From positions 1 to 37,719 of the IMG/VR virus record IMGVR_UViG_3300030098_004447: a stretch of DNA of 37,719 nucleotides, one strand, 5' to 3'. Under the pieces are notes generated by a model. It did not search any database, had not been told where the DNA came from, and worked only from the letters and a program-made list of their open reading frames with translations. Shown in pieces: positions 1 through 7,477 of the stretch. A program made the position numbers and the translations under genes. Numbering within the stretch: position 1 is the stretch's first letter; each line of letters opens with the position of its first letter. Source of the stretch: a virus.

Positions 1-98
1 GAAATGCCTGAAAGATGTAGTGAAAGTGGTTTGCCTGAAGAATATAAAGGTGTTTGGATAGTAGAAAATCAATTTCATCCTTTATATAATACAAGTGG
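1..98. repeat. Terminal direct repeat (left copy), circularisation overlap
   Basis: Positions 1-98 are identical to 37621-37718; only the final base of the window (T at 37719) differs from its counterpart (A at 99). The repeat lies inside an open reading frame that stays in phase across the junction (codon starts are congruent at 1 and 37621). This is what assembly of a circular or circularly permuted phage genome gives. A true 98-bp terminal repeat is less likely, because it would sit in the middle of a tail gene. Confidence 0.9.
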
Positions 99-1074
99 AT
101 GGAAATGGAGTGATATACATGATTATTATAATCAAGGATGTTTTGATAATGACTGCTCTTCATACTTTCCTACACTTTTCTCTATAACATCATGTAATGC
201 TAATAATGATACTGCTAATCCATCAATATTAAATGTAGATTATGGAACATATAAGCGTAATAACTTTTCGGATCCGGAAGATGATGAACTTGTTTTTAAT
301 CTAGATAATATATCAAACTCATCTTTTCCATATCCTGATCATTCAATACTATATCCAATGTTAGATTTACAAACCTCTCATTATGATAAATTTACTATTA
401 AGATAGATACATCTTTATATAACCATGATAATTTAAAGATAAAGATTGCCCATTCATTTGCAGTTCAGCTTAATGAGAATCCTGATCATTATATTGACCT
501 TACTAATAAGCATCCTGAAGAGTTATTTGCAGAAGATTCTACTTATTTTGCATATTCAACTCAAGATGAGGTAAGTTTATATGGAATGTCTAATTCAGAA
601 TTATCTAATGGATTGATTATACATAATGGAACTTCTAGCTTAGAGGGAGAAAGTTTAGATATAGGTAATATGACTACTGATCATTTGGATTATTTAAGTG
701 AATATGGGGAGATGGATAAAAGATTAAGAATTGCCCATAAGATAGATATTAAACTTATTGATGCATTTACTAATGCTGGTGTTGGAGAAGATAATGAAAT
801 TATGGATTCTTTTTCTTTCTTCTTATATACAGATTCAGGTTTCCCTCCAGAGCCTGAAGAACAAGGCTGTCAAGGAAATATAGGTGATTTAAATAATGAT
901 GGTGGTTATAATGTTTTGGATATTGTTACTCTAGCTAATTGTGTATTGGCAGGGAATTGTATGTTTGATATTTATACAGCTTGTGGAGATATGAATAGTG
1001 ATGGTGGCTACAATGTATTAGATGTAGTAACATTGGCAAATTGTGTATTATCCAGCAATTGTGGAGGAGAATAA
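1..1074 (+). CDS. Tail hub/tip protein, C-terminal part with two dockerin-like repeats (wraps from right end)
   Basis: This is the last third of the long tail protein that starts at 34698 and runs off the right end of the window; position 1 (GAA) is about residue 975 of the joined product and the stop is at 1072-1074 (about 1331 aa in all). The first ATG, at position 4, is internal and not the start. The extreme C-terminus (about residues 1263-1331) carries two copies of an EF-hand/dockerin-like unit, GDLNNDGGYNVLDIVTLANC and GDMNSDGGYNVLDVVTLANC, each with a D-x-N-x-D-G loop and an invariant Asp at loop position 12, plus paired Cys. Dockerin units bind Ca2+ and, in cellulosomes, bind cohesin. 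On a phage tail tip they could contact a host surface protein or stabilise the particle; that role is inferred. RBS-like GGAGGAGA at its end serves the next gene, whose ATG overlaps the stop (TAATG). Confidence 0.85.
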   Translation, partial: EMPERCSESGLPEEYKGVWIVENQFHPLYNTSGWKWSDIHDYYNQGCFDNDCSSYFPTLFSITSCNANNDTANPSILNVDYGTYKRNNFSDPEDDELVFNLDNISNSSFPYPDHSILYPMLDLQTSHYDKFTIKIDTSLYNHDNLKIKIAHSFAVQLNENPDHYIDLTNKHPEELFAEDSTYFAYSTQDEVSLYGMSNSELSNGLIIHNGTSSLEGESLDIGNMTTDHLDYLSEYGEMDKRLRIAHKIDIKLIDAFTNAGVGEDNEIMDSFSFFLYTDSGFPPEPEEQGCQGNIGDLNNDGGYNVLDIVTLANCVLAGNCMFDIYTACGDMNSDGGYNVLDVVTLANCVLSSNCGGE

Positions 1075-1811
1075 TGATTATTAAAATGTATTATGGTAAT
1101 GGTAATTGTAGTATTCAAGATAGTAAAATAATAGGAGGTATTCATATTTTTTATTCAGGAAAAATTATTATAAATGATAAAACTCCTCTTGAATTTAATT
1201 TAATAGAAAAAAACAATCAAATATTAATCTTCTCATTATCTCAAAAAAATATTATTTTAAATAATTTATTCGACTATAAAGGAAATTTTAAGATAAAAAA
1301 TGTAATTATTGCTGACAAAGATGCAAATAAGATACAATGTGGATTAAAACCTATAATGCATTATTCTGAACTAATGGATACAAATGCAGAAGATTTAGAT
1401 TTTACAGGTGAAAAATTAAATTCAGGTTATTTAGTTAATAATCCTATTGAAAATAATTCACTAGATCAGTCTAGTATTAATAATCTTAATACAGCAAACC
1501 ATGATGGAAATTTATATCTTGAAGATGGAACAGAATATATTGGAGAATTTCATATTCATAAGAAAACTTGTGAAGCTATGACAGGCTCTATGCATAGTGA
1601 AAATTCAGAAACATTATATACAAAATTAAAAAATGATCAATTGATTTCTACTAAAAATACAACATCTGTTCCTCCTGGATTAGGTGCTAATAAGAGAAAT
1701 AATTGGATAAAGAAAACATTTAGAATAAGTGGTTTTTTAGGTAGACTTTCAAAAGGATTAACAATTAAAAGAAAGCCTAATAAAACTAAAAAAGGATTAG
1801 GGGGTTATTAA
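1074..1811 (+). CDS. Tail-tip associated protein with HIH motif
   Basis: Predicted 245-residue protein. I place the start at ATG 1074, which overlaps the tail-tip stop codon (TAATG) and is preceded by GGAGGAGA; an upstream GTG at 1041 is in frame but would overlap the tail gene further. Residues about 150-175 hold DGTEYIGEFHIH and MTGSMH, a His-rich motif I recall from structural proteins of marine phages. The last 40 residues are strongly basic. No transmembrane segment is evident. It sits after the tail hub and before another tail-tip protein, so a minor virion or assembly role is likely, but no enzymatic function can be assigned. Confidence 0.65.
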   Translation: MIIKMYYGNGNCSIQDSKIIGGIHIFYSGKIIINDKTPLEFNLIEKNNQILIFSLSQKNIILNNLFDYKGNFKIKNVIIADKDANKIQCGLKPIMHYSELMDTNAEDLDFTGEKLNSGYLVNNPIENNSLDQSSINNLNTANHDGNLYLEDGTEYIGEFHIHKKTCEAMTGSMHSENSETLYTKLKNDQLISTKNTTSVPPGLGANKRNNWIKKTFRISGFLGRLSKGLTIKRKPNKTKKGLGGY

Positions 1812-2932
1812 TGGCATATCAAGATATTACTGCAGCACCAAGATTTTATATTAATGGATTAGAATGGCTAGATATATTGGGATATTCCTCTGTTCCTTCT
1901 AATCATTATAGAACATTGCCTGTCAAGCCATCAAGATATCAATGGATAGACGCTAATAATAACCAAGTATATAATGCTTCATATAATTATCAAGCATTCA
2001 CATCACAATCTTTTGTAGCTATATTGGGTCATAATGCAGGTAATGAGGGTGGAGGATTTCAAGTTAATTATGACAGCAATGAAAATAACTATACTACTAG
2101 TGATGAGGGAGTTCAGAGATATTTTATACAAGAATCTCCCATATTTTCTATAGATGTAAATTCAGCTTCATTAACAGAAGTTGTTAATCTTACATACAAA
2201 GAAAATTATACTCAACAAGAAGACCCATCAGCTAATTTGTATATGCCTGATTATGATGGATTTAGTATAGCAACTTTTGATGGTAGGATGGCAGGAACAA
2301 CAGATAATCATCCCTCTTGGCTTCTTACAACATATGAAATTAATCAGATAGATATAGGTTCTGTAATAATGGGTTCTTATTTTCAGATGCAAAATTCTCC
2401 TGACTTATCATTAACTATGAGTATAGAATATGGTGGTATAAATAAAATAGAATCTAAAGGAGGCTCATTATTTACAAATTATGATTGGGTTTCAAAGCCA
2501 AAGTGGGGGAATCTCCCTCCTTGGGAAATAGGAAATGGTTATACTTTTGATTCATCAAACTTGCTGCAGGGTAGATTTAGCCCTGAAGTAGAAAGTGCAG
2601 ACCTATCTAGGTCAGGTAGACGTGTTTGGAAATTAGACTTTTCATATATGAATAATAGCAATATATTCCCTGATGTTACATCATTATCAGCAATGAAAAG
2701 TATTTATGAAGATGATTCTACAGATAAAACCTTATTAGATGATAATAATTTTTTCTCACAAGTTATACACAGAACAAATGGAGGTCAAATACCTTTTATA
2801 TTTCAGCCTGACTCATCCAATAATTCCCCTGATATGTTTGCAATAGCAATAATTGATCAAGACTCATTTAATTTAGAGCAAGTGGCTAATGGTGTATATA
2901 ATATTTCTTTAAAAATAAGGGAGGTATGGTAA
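1811..2932 (+). CDS. Putative tail-tip/fibre structural protein
   Basis: Predicted 373-residue protein and the last gene of the rightward late block. Its ATG overlaps the stop of the previous gene (TAATG), so translation is probably coupled. The sequence is rich in Asn, Ser, Tyr and Gly with alternating polar and hydrophobic residues, typical of beta-rich virion proteins. It has no signal peptide or transmembrane segment that I can see. Position after the tail hub and before the convergent terminator suggests a receptor-binding or distal tail protein. I do not recognise the family. Confidence 0.6.
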   Translation: MAYQDITAAPRFYINGLEWLDILGYSSVPSNHYRTLPVKPSRYQWIDANNNQVYNASYNYQAFTSQSFVAILGHNAGNEGGGFQVNYDSNENNYTTSDEGVQRYFIQESPIFSIDVNSASLTEVVNLTYKENYTQQEDPSANLYMPDYDGFSIATFDGRMAGTTDNHPSWLLTTYEINQIDIGSVIMGSYFQMQNSPDLSLTMSIEYGGINKIESKGGSLFTNYDWVSKPKWGNLPPWEIGNGYTFDSSNLLQGRFSPEVESADLSRSGRRVWKLDFSYMNNSNIFPDVTSLSAMKSIYEDDSTDKTLLDDNNFFSQVIHRTNGGQIPFIFQPDSSNNSPDMFAIAIIDQDSFNLEQVANGVYNISLKIREVW

Positions 2933-2940
2933 CATACCCC

Positions 2941-2982
2941 CCTCGTTGCCATGCGAGGTAGTTTTCACGATTTCTGCCTCGC
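2941..2982 (+). terminator. Convergent terminator region with two competing hairpins
   Basis: Between the last late gene (stop 2932) and the converging resolvase gene (stop 2965). CCTCG (2941-2945) pairs with CGAGG (2954-2958), followed by TAGTTTT, a weak intrinsic terminator for rightward transcripts. The same GCGAGGTAG (2953-2961) can instead pair with CTGCCTCGC (2974-2982), a 9-bp stem with one G.U pair that reaches into the end of the resolvase gene. The two hairpins are mutually exclusive. Confidence 0.5.
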
Positions 2983-3519
2983 ATTTGCAGCCAATTTCTT
3001 ATAATACGTTTCTTTATTATAATTAGCTATCAACAATGCATCACTAATATTAAAGGTCATCTTTATATTAGGAAATAACTCTTCTGCTATTCCTCTTAAA
3101 TATCTCTTCCTATCTTTCTTATCCATTCTTGGCTTACAATCATAGTGACTCATCCAAGTCCTCGGTCCAGCATATATCGGATCTAATTCAAGTGAGCCTA
3201 ATATACCTTCCCATTGTCCTAGATTTTGACCAAATGAAAACATAGAGACTACTCCATTCATAGGCATTGCATGAACAAATTCTATAAGAACTATAACATC
3301 ATCATAAGGAACATTTGTAGGGATTGTAGACATTAATGAAAATGCCATATCTCTAGGATTCTTAGGACATCTAAAACATATAACAGGATCACCATCCATT
3401 ATTTCATTTAATACTGCTACTCCTCCATTTTTTCCTGGATCAATACCAATAAATATTTTTTCACGAAGTTTATCGTCTATTATATGTTCATTTGTTTTTA
3501 AATTACCATTATATTGCAT
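2965..3519 (-). CDS. RuvC-like Holliday junction resolvase
   Basis: 184-residue protein with an RNase H-like fold signature. Residues 24-33 read IGIDPGKNGG with the first catalytic Asp (D27); LIEFVHA supplies Glu80; the C-terminal SDALLIANY supplies Asp160. The motif SFGQNLGQWEG between them is typical of phage and bacterial RuvC-like resolvases. Such enzymes cleave four-way junctions and branched replication intermediates, often before packaging. It is the last gene of the leftward replication operon; its ATG overlaps the end of the DnaB gene by 11 nt. Length is close to cellular RuvC. Confidence 0.85.
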   Translation of the reverse strand: MQYNGNLKTNEHIIDDKLREKIFIGIDPGKNGGVAVLNEIMDGDPVICFRCPKNPRDMAFSLMSTIPTNVPYDDVIVLIEFVHAMPMNGVVSMFSFGQNLGQWEGILGSLELDPIYAGPRTWMSHYDCKPRMDKKDRKRYLRGIAEELFPNIKMTFNISDALLIANYNKETYYKKLAANARQKS

Positions 3520-4843
3520 CTATTTTATCTCTCCTATATTCTTCTATTGAATTATAAATCTTTACTTTATCTCCCTCATATCCAAGTTTTGTTGAGCCTG
3601 ATGTTCCATATCTAACCTTAGAACCTATAAGTTCAATCACATTTTCTCCATCTTTAGACTTAGTCATATTAACCTTATGGTCATAATAAACAAATAGCAC
3701 ATTTTCTGCCACTTGCTCAATTGATCCACTTTCAGCTAAATCAGATAATCTAGGTTTACCATCATTCCTAGATTCTAGTCCTCTATTTAACTGAGAAAGT
3801 AGAACACAGGCACATTCTTGCTTTTTAGCCAACCATTTATAATCATTTACAAGTTTTTCAAGTTGTAATCGTCTTTCTGTAATCTTTTTATCAGGCTTTA
3901 TTAATTGTATATAATCATCAAATATAACATCAGGCTTAAATTTCTTAACTTGGGATGAAGATTCATCAAAACTAGGCATATTGTCAAACATAGCAAATCT
4001 ATCTGCACTATACTTTTCTTCTATCTTCTTTTTAGTAGCCTCTAATTCAGCCATTTTAATCGTATCACCTACATACCCTAACCTAACATCCAAATAAGAT
4101 AATTTGCCTGATTCTAGCACTATTAGCTTCTTCAACATTTCTACATTTGTCATTTCCCTATTAAATACTAGAACTTTCAACCCATTGTCAATGCAAGATT
4201 TCATCATATTTAGCATTGTAGTTGTTTTACCATGTCCTGGTCTACCACCTATCACAGTAATTTCACCTCTAGTCATACCACCTGATAGATTATCAATTCC
4301 CTCAAATCCTGTTTTTATAATATTTCTATCACTTTGAATAATATTTTCAAATGTCTCTTTCATTGATTCACCAATATCAAATGTTAATCCTGGTCTAATA
4401 TTTATAAGTTTACCAATCACACTATGTGCATCATCTAGAATATTATAAACATCTTGATTGTTAGTATAGGCAACATCATTTATTTCGTGAGTTTTGGTTA
4501 TAACTTGTCTCAATAGATGCTTTTCATACACCTGAACTGCATATCTTTTAGACATTGAAGGTGTTCCTGAATTATTTACAAGGTCGGAGACATAATAAGA
4601 CGTTACTCCTGAGTTTTTGTCCTCGTCATTGAGTCTTCCTGCAATTGTAATTATATCTATTTCTTCTCCATTTTGTGACATAGAACACAAGATAGAGTAT
4701 AACCTTTTATTTCTTTCTAGATAAAAGATTTCTTCAGATAAATATCCTGATACCTCTTCTATTAATGATGGTTGACTTATTATTGCTCCCAATATAGCAT
4801 TTTCTGCCTCTTCTGAGAAAGGCGGTAACTTTACTTTTGCCAT
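3509..4843 (-). CDS. dnaB: Replicative DNA helicase, DnaB family
   Basis: 444 residues, the usual DnaB size. The N-terminal domain (about 1-130) begins with the typical PPFSEEAENAILGAII. The RecA-like ATPase domain has Walker A GGRPGHGKTT (199-208), Walker B DVIFDD (305-310), SQLNRGLESR (350-359) and the DnaB signature RLSDLAESGSIEQ (365-377) with the arginine-finger region near the C-terminus. It unwinds DNA 5' to 3' at the phage fork. No phage primase, loader or polymerase was recognised nearby, so it probably works with host proteins. RBS AAAGGA precedes the ATG; the gene overlaps the downstream resolvase start. Confidence 0.93.
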   Translation of the reverse strand: MAKVKLPPFSEEAENAILGAIISQPSLIEEVSGYLSEEIFYLERNKRLYSILCSMSQNGEEIDIITIAGRLNDEDKNSGVTSYYVSDLVNNSGTPSMSKRYAVQVYEKHLLRQVITKTHEINDVAYTNNQDVYNILDDAHSVIGKLINIRPGLTFDIGESMKETFENIIQSDRNIIKTGFEGIDNLSGGMTRGEITVIGGRPGHGKTTTMLNMMKSCIDNGLKVLVFNREMTNVEMLKKLIVLESGKLSYLDVRLGYVGDTIKMAELEATKKKIEEKYSADRFAMFDNMPSFDESSSQVKKFKPDVIFDDYIQLIKPDKKITERRLQLEKLVNDYKWLAKKQECACVLLSQLNRGLESRNDGKPRLSDLAESGSIEQVAENVLFVYYDHKVNMTKSKDGENVIELIGSKVRYGTSGSTKLGYEGDKVKIYNSIEEYRRDKIDAI

Positions 4844-4851
4844 TGTATCCT

Positions 4852-5016
4852 TTATTTTTTATTGATGCTAATATTATTATTATAATCCTCTTTACTTGGA
4901 ATATCAAATTTATCTAAATAATCCAGCATACACTTATCGTGTACTGTTTGATACTTTCTATTAACTGATGGTCTTATTGGCTTATCGCATACTGCACAAA
5001 AAAATGGCTGTGGCAT
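4852..5016 (-). CDS. Small zinc-ribbon protein
   Basis: 54-residue protein beginning MPQPFFCAVCDKPIRPS, with a CxxC at residues 7-10 and a second His/Cys pair (HDKC) at 26-29, consistent with one bound zinc. Its ATG overlaps the methyltransferase stop (TAATG) and it ends 8 nt before the DnaB start. Too short for confident function; it may be a DNA-binding accessory or a host-takeover protein. Confidence 0.65.
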   Translation of the reverse strand: MPQPFFCAVCDKPIRPSVNRKYQTVHDKCMLDYLDKFDIPSKEDYNNNISINKK

Positions 5017-6014
5017 TATATCTCCTTTTTTAATCGTTCTATAATTTCTTGAACAATAGGAACACTAACTGCATTACCTAATTGTTTATATCTCTGAGTA
5101 TCTGATTGTCCTTCTGTCCAACCATCAGGAAATCCTTGCAATCTCTCACATTCTATAGGGGTGAGTCTGCGAATTTTAGAATTTACACTAAGCCTTATAG
5201 AGTTGTGGCAAGGGTCTGTGAGTGTAGGAGACTCATCTCTTATATTTTTATTATACATATCTAATGCTTTCACATTATATAATCCTGTTTTAGCACCCCA
5301 TCCACCACCTTCTGATTTTAATGTACAAGAAATACCCTTTGGGTCAAATACTCTTCCTGCGTCTCCATTTGCTACAGAACCTACTTGCACTAGAGCCATT
5401 TCAGCATTGCCTATTCCTTTATAGTCTCTTGCTGTAAGACAGGGCGAAACTTCCCTTCCCAATTCTCTTTTACTCGTTTCAGACTTGCTTTCGATAGGAA
5501 ATACTTTTGGTCTACGTTCTCCTCTAAGATGTCCGACAAAGAACACTCGCTCTCTATTTTGGGGTAGTACCCAGCGTGTATTACATAATTGCCATTGACC
5601 ATCATACCCAGCGTTGGCAATCTCTTGTAAACAGATGACAAAGTCACTCCCTCCTTGACTTGAGAGAAGACCTTTGACGTTTTCAAAGATGATATATCGG
5701 GGTCTTTTAGCCCTGATGATACGCATTGCTTCAAAGAATAAGCCGCTTCGTGCAGCCCTAAGTCCTCCTCCTTTTCCAGCAACTGACAAGTCTTGGCAAG
5801 GGAATCCGAAGGTGACGAGGTCGAGCTTTGGCAAATCTCTAGGCTGAATAGACTCAATTCCTCCAAGTTTTTCTGCTTCATTAAAATGTCTCCTAAATAT
5901 ATTGTTTGCATATTTGTCTATATCTGAATAACCATGCCAACCATGAGTTATTCCTGATCTTTTTATAGCTAGAGAGAATCCACCTATACCACTAAATAAG
6001 TCTAAATGATTCAT
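5016..6014 (-). CDS. DNA (cytosine-5) methyltransferase
   Basis: 332-residue C5-cytosine methyltransferase with all core motifs in order: motif I DLFSGIGGF (5-13), motif IV GFPCQDLSVAG with catalytic Cys73, motif VI ENVKG (111-115), motif VIII QNRERVFFVG (152-161), a variable target-recognition region (about 175-280), motif IX RRLTPIECERLQGFP (282-296) and motif X QLGNAVSVPI (311-320). It transfers a methyl group from S-adenosylmethionine to C5 of cytosine at a site that cannot be read from the sequence. No cognate restriction endonuclease is next to it, so it is probably a solitary protective enzyme. Start ATG at 6014 overlaps the upstream gene's stop (ATGA). Confidence 0.94.
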   Translation of the reverse strand: MNHLDLFSGIGGFSLAIKRSGITHGWHGYSDIDKYANNIFRRHFNEAEKLGGIESIQPRDLPKLDLVTFGFPCQDLSVAGKGGGLRAARSGLFFEAMRIIRAKRPRYIIFENVKGLLSSQGGSDFVICLQEIANAGYDGQWQLCNTRWVLPQNRERVFFVGHLRGERRPKVFPIESKSETSKRELGREVSPCLTARDYKGIGNAEMALVQVGSVANGDAGRVFDPKGISCTLKSEGGGWGAKTGLYNVKALDMYNKNIRDESPTLTDPCHNSIRLSVNSKIRRLTPIECERLQGFPDGWTEGQSDTQRYKQLGNAVSVPIVQEIIERLKKEI

Positions 6015-6151
6015 TCTTCTTCTCTCTGTAATATTCCTAATATTGCTACACTATGTTCACCACATTTCCTACAAATACCATCATTCCAATCTTTATTGTA
6101 TTTTCTTAGAGGTGCTTCACAACACTCACTATATTTTGTTGAATCTATCAT
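6011..6151 (-). CDS. Small zinc-ribbon protein upstream of the methyltransferase
   Basis: 46-residue protein with CC at residues 10-11 and CRKCGEH at 27-33, the pattern of a short zinc ribbon. Strong RBS AAGGAG lies 6 nt before the ATG at 6151, and its stop overlaps the methyltransferase start (ATGA), so the two are translationally coupled. The RBS and leader overlap, on the opposite strand, the promoter proposed for the structured RNA at 6173. Function unknown. Confidence 0.65.
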   Translation of the reverse strand: MIDSTKYSECCEAPLRKYNKDWNDGICRKCGEHSVAILGILQREEE

Positions 6152-6167
6152 GTAATCTCCTTATAAT
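6139..6167 (+). promoter_or_regulatory. Sigma70-type promoter for structured RNA
   Basis: TTGAAT at 6139-6144, a 17-nt spacer, then a perfect TATAAT at 6162-6167. The expected start, about 6 nt downstream, falls on the first G of a GGG at 6173, which opens the first hairpin of the RNA. The promoter faces right, against the flanking leftward genes, and no plausible rightward gene follows it. Confidence 0.6.
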
Positions 6168-6172
6168 TTTTT

Positions 6173-6549
6173 GGGTGGAATATATAAACATCCCACCCTA
6201 TCTGTCTCTATGGTGCAGTAATTACCATTACTTGTTTTTGTTTACACCTACAGAATAACAGGGCAGATAGTTAAGGGATATATTTGCGGATATATCATCA
6301 TTCACCAAGGTTATTTAGAAACGTATCTGCCCAAATTTATCACGTTAGAGGGTAATACAATATGTTAGGTAATCCGATTAACTAAGGAATAAGGATGCCC
6401 TTCAAAACATCCTAAGTATTACCCCATTAACGTGTTTTTTTGTAAAGGGAGTTTTTATACTGCAACTTCCAGCCAGTTGTATTCGTCTCTATGGTATAAG
6501 TAGATTGACTCGTTACTAGGAAATTACCTCTTATACCTACGAATTTTTT
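6173..6549 (+). ncRNA. Candidate structured non-coding RNA, 269-377 nt, multi-domain
   Basis: Longest stretch without a credible gene in the leftward block. Read on the plus strand it folds into a series of domains. Hairpin A is GGGTGG/CCACCC (6173-6198). Motif copy 1 is TCTGT/ACAGA and GGTG/CACC around an internal loop (6201-6254), capped by AGTAAT-TACC-ATTACT. Domain B is GGGCAGATA/TATCTGCCC (6261-6332), enclosing GATATAT/ATATATC. Domain C is CACGTTA/TAACGTG plus GGGTAATAC/GTATTACCC (6341-6434), enclosing two hairpins as a three-way junction and followed by T7 (6435-6441). Next are hairpin GCAACT/AGTTGT (6462-6480) and motif copy 2, ATTCGT/ACGAAT and GGTATAAG/CTTATACC (6481-6544), followed by T6. 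Promoter and two terminator-like ends suggest an autonomous transcript. The strand is inferred; family not recognised. Confidence 0.65.
6435..6441 (+). terminator. T-tract after the three-way-junction domain
   Basis: Seven T residues directly follow the closing strand TAACGTG of domain C of the structured RNA, whose outer stem (7 + 9 bp) is the strongest in the region. This gives a possible 3' end of about 269 nt. A second hairpin-plus-T6 at 6544-6549 could terminate read-through. Confidence 0.45.
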
Positions 6550-6746
6550 ATATAATTCCAATGGTTTGAACCTGCCTCTCTCATTGCACACTTAGAACAT
6601 ATTATGCCATGCATTTCTGTTCCTAGAACACTCTTTATTGATGGACTTGGATACCATTCATAAAACATTGCTCTCATTTTATAAGAACCACAAGAGAAAC
6701 AGGTTCTTGTTTCTTTTTTACCTCTTGGTAATAACCATTTCTCCAT
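6537..6746 (-). CDS. Small zinc-ribbon protein
   Basis: 69-residue protein with two CxxC pairs, CFSCG (16-20) and CSKC (about 50-53), a classic zinc ribbon. Its ATG lies inside the end of the upstream HTH gene (29-nt overlap) and no strong RBS is seen, so coupled translation is likely. The stop codon (TAG, 6537-6539) falls inside the last stem of the oppositely oriented structured RNA, so the two transcripts would overlap by about 13 nt. Function unknown. Confidence 0.6.
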   Translation of the reverse strand: MEKWLLPRGKKETRTCFSCGSYKMRAMFYEWYPSPSIKSVLGTEMHGIICSKCAMREAGSNHWNYIKNS

Positions 6747-6876
6747 ATAGTTTTTTCTTATGCCTATAAAATGTTGCTCTTGAAATATTTGCCTTTTGGC
6801 AAACCCAATTTACATCTTTTCTAAGCATTTTTTTGAGAAAAATTAATACCTTGAGTTTTGTATTTAAGCTAAGCAT
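6718..6876 (-). CDS. Small helix-turn-helix protein
   Basis: 52-residue basic protein. Residues about 18-40 (RKDVNWVCQKANISRATFYR) have the spacing of a helix-turn-helix, with ISRATFYRHKKKL as a likely recognition helix. Its ATG overlaps the stop of the SSB-like gene (TAATG). A DNA-binding regulator or recombination accessory is plausible but not proven. Confidence 0.55.
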   Translation of the reverse strand: MLSLNTKLKVLIFLKKMLRKDVNWVCQKANISRATFYRHKKKLYGEMVITKR

Positions 6877-7475
6877 TAAAATGGTAGGTCTGCTACTGCA
6901 AAGTCCTTAACTTTACCATCTGTCCAAGCCATAAAATCTTTAACTTTGTAGGATGTTCTAGTTTCCCCATCTTTTACATATTTCTGAATATCGATAAAAC
7001 CCATAACAGGCTTACCAATAATATCTGATTCTTCTAGTTTGGGAAACTGCTTAACCATACGTTTTTCACCATCTACATCAACCTCTATATCAGGACATTC
7101 TACTCTAATAGTTTCACAAAAGTTTAAGTATCTTTCATTTGCTCCATTATTAGCTTCAAATGAATCTCCTGGCTTTGGGTTTAAGAACATAAATATACCA
7201 TTAGCCCAAATCTCTTTACCTACAAAAGCAGAGCCACTAATCTCCCCATTTTCAGTAGGGTATTTCTTCTGTGAGCATTCTTCTGCAATTTCATAAATAA
7301 TATTATAAACTATTGCTTTATGTTTACCTTTAACATCTACTTCTCTAGTAGTAACTTTCTTGCAATGCATTGGATACAATTGCTTTGGAATCAGAGAAAC
7401 ATTAGTATTTTCTTTTGGGTCATAATAATGCATATTTGTTTTATCTCCTATATTTATTTCGTTTACTGATGTCAT
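6876..7475 (-). CDS. Putative single-stranded DNA-binding protein
   Basis: 199-residue acidic protein directly downstream (3 nt) of the annealing protein. The C-terminus ends DFAVADLPF, which resembles the acidic tip ending in Pro-Phe by which bacterial and phage SSBs recruit partners. The body is predicted beta-rich (for example IVYNIIYEIAEECS, ANGIFMFLNPKPG), compatible with an OB fold. Position between recombinase and helicase genes fits an ssDNA-binding role in replication and recombination. No close family could be named with certainty; similarity to phage recombination-associated proteins of DUF669 type is possible. Confidence 0.55.
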   Translation of the reverse strand: MTSVNEINIGDKTNMHYYDPKENTNVSLIPKQLYPMHCKKVTTREVDVKGKHKAIVYNIIYEIAEECSQKKYPTENGEISGSAFVGKEIWANGIFMFLNPKPGDSFEANNGANERYLNFCETIRVECPDIEVDVDGEKRMVKQFPKLEESDIIGKPVMGFIDIQKYVKDGETRTSYKVKDFMAWTDGKVKDFAVADLPF

Positions 7476-7477
7476 TT

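Noticed and set aside
5411-5911. 166-codon leftward frame inside the methyltransferase gene
   Set aside because: It lies wholly within the C5-methyltransferase gene in another frame. The methyltransferase has every conserved motif there, so the second frame is a by-product.
6043-6258. 71-codon rightward frame over the structured RNA promoter
   Set aside because: It overlaps a leftward zinc-ribbon gene with a good RBS, has no RBS of its own and shows low-complexity composition. It is not a credible gene.
6160-6550. Group I or group II intron
   Set aside because: No recognisable P7/G-binding core or domain V, and the flanking small genes are each complete with no sign of a split exon.
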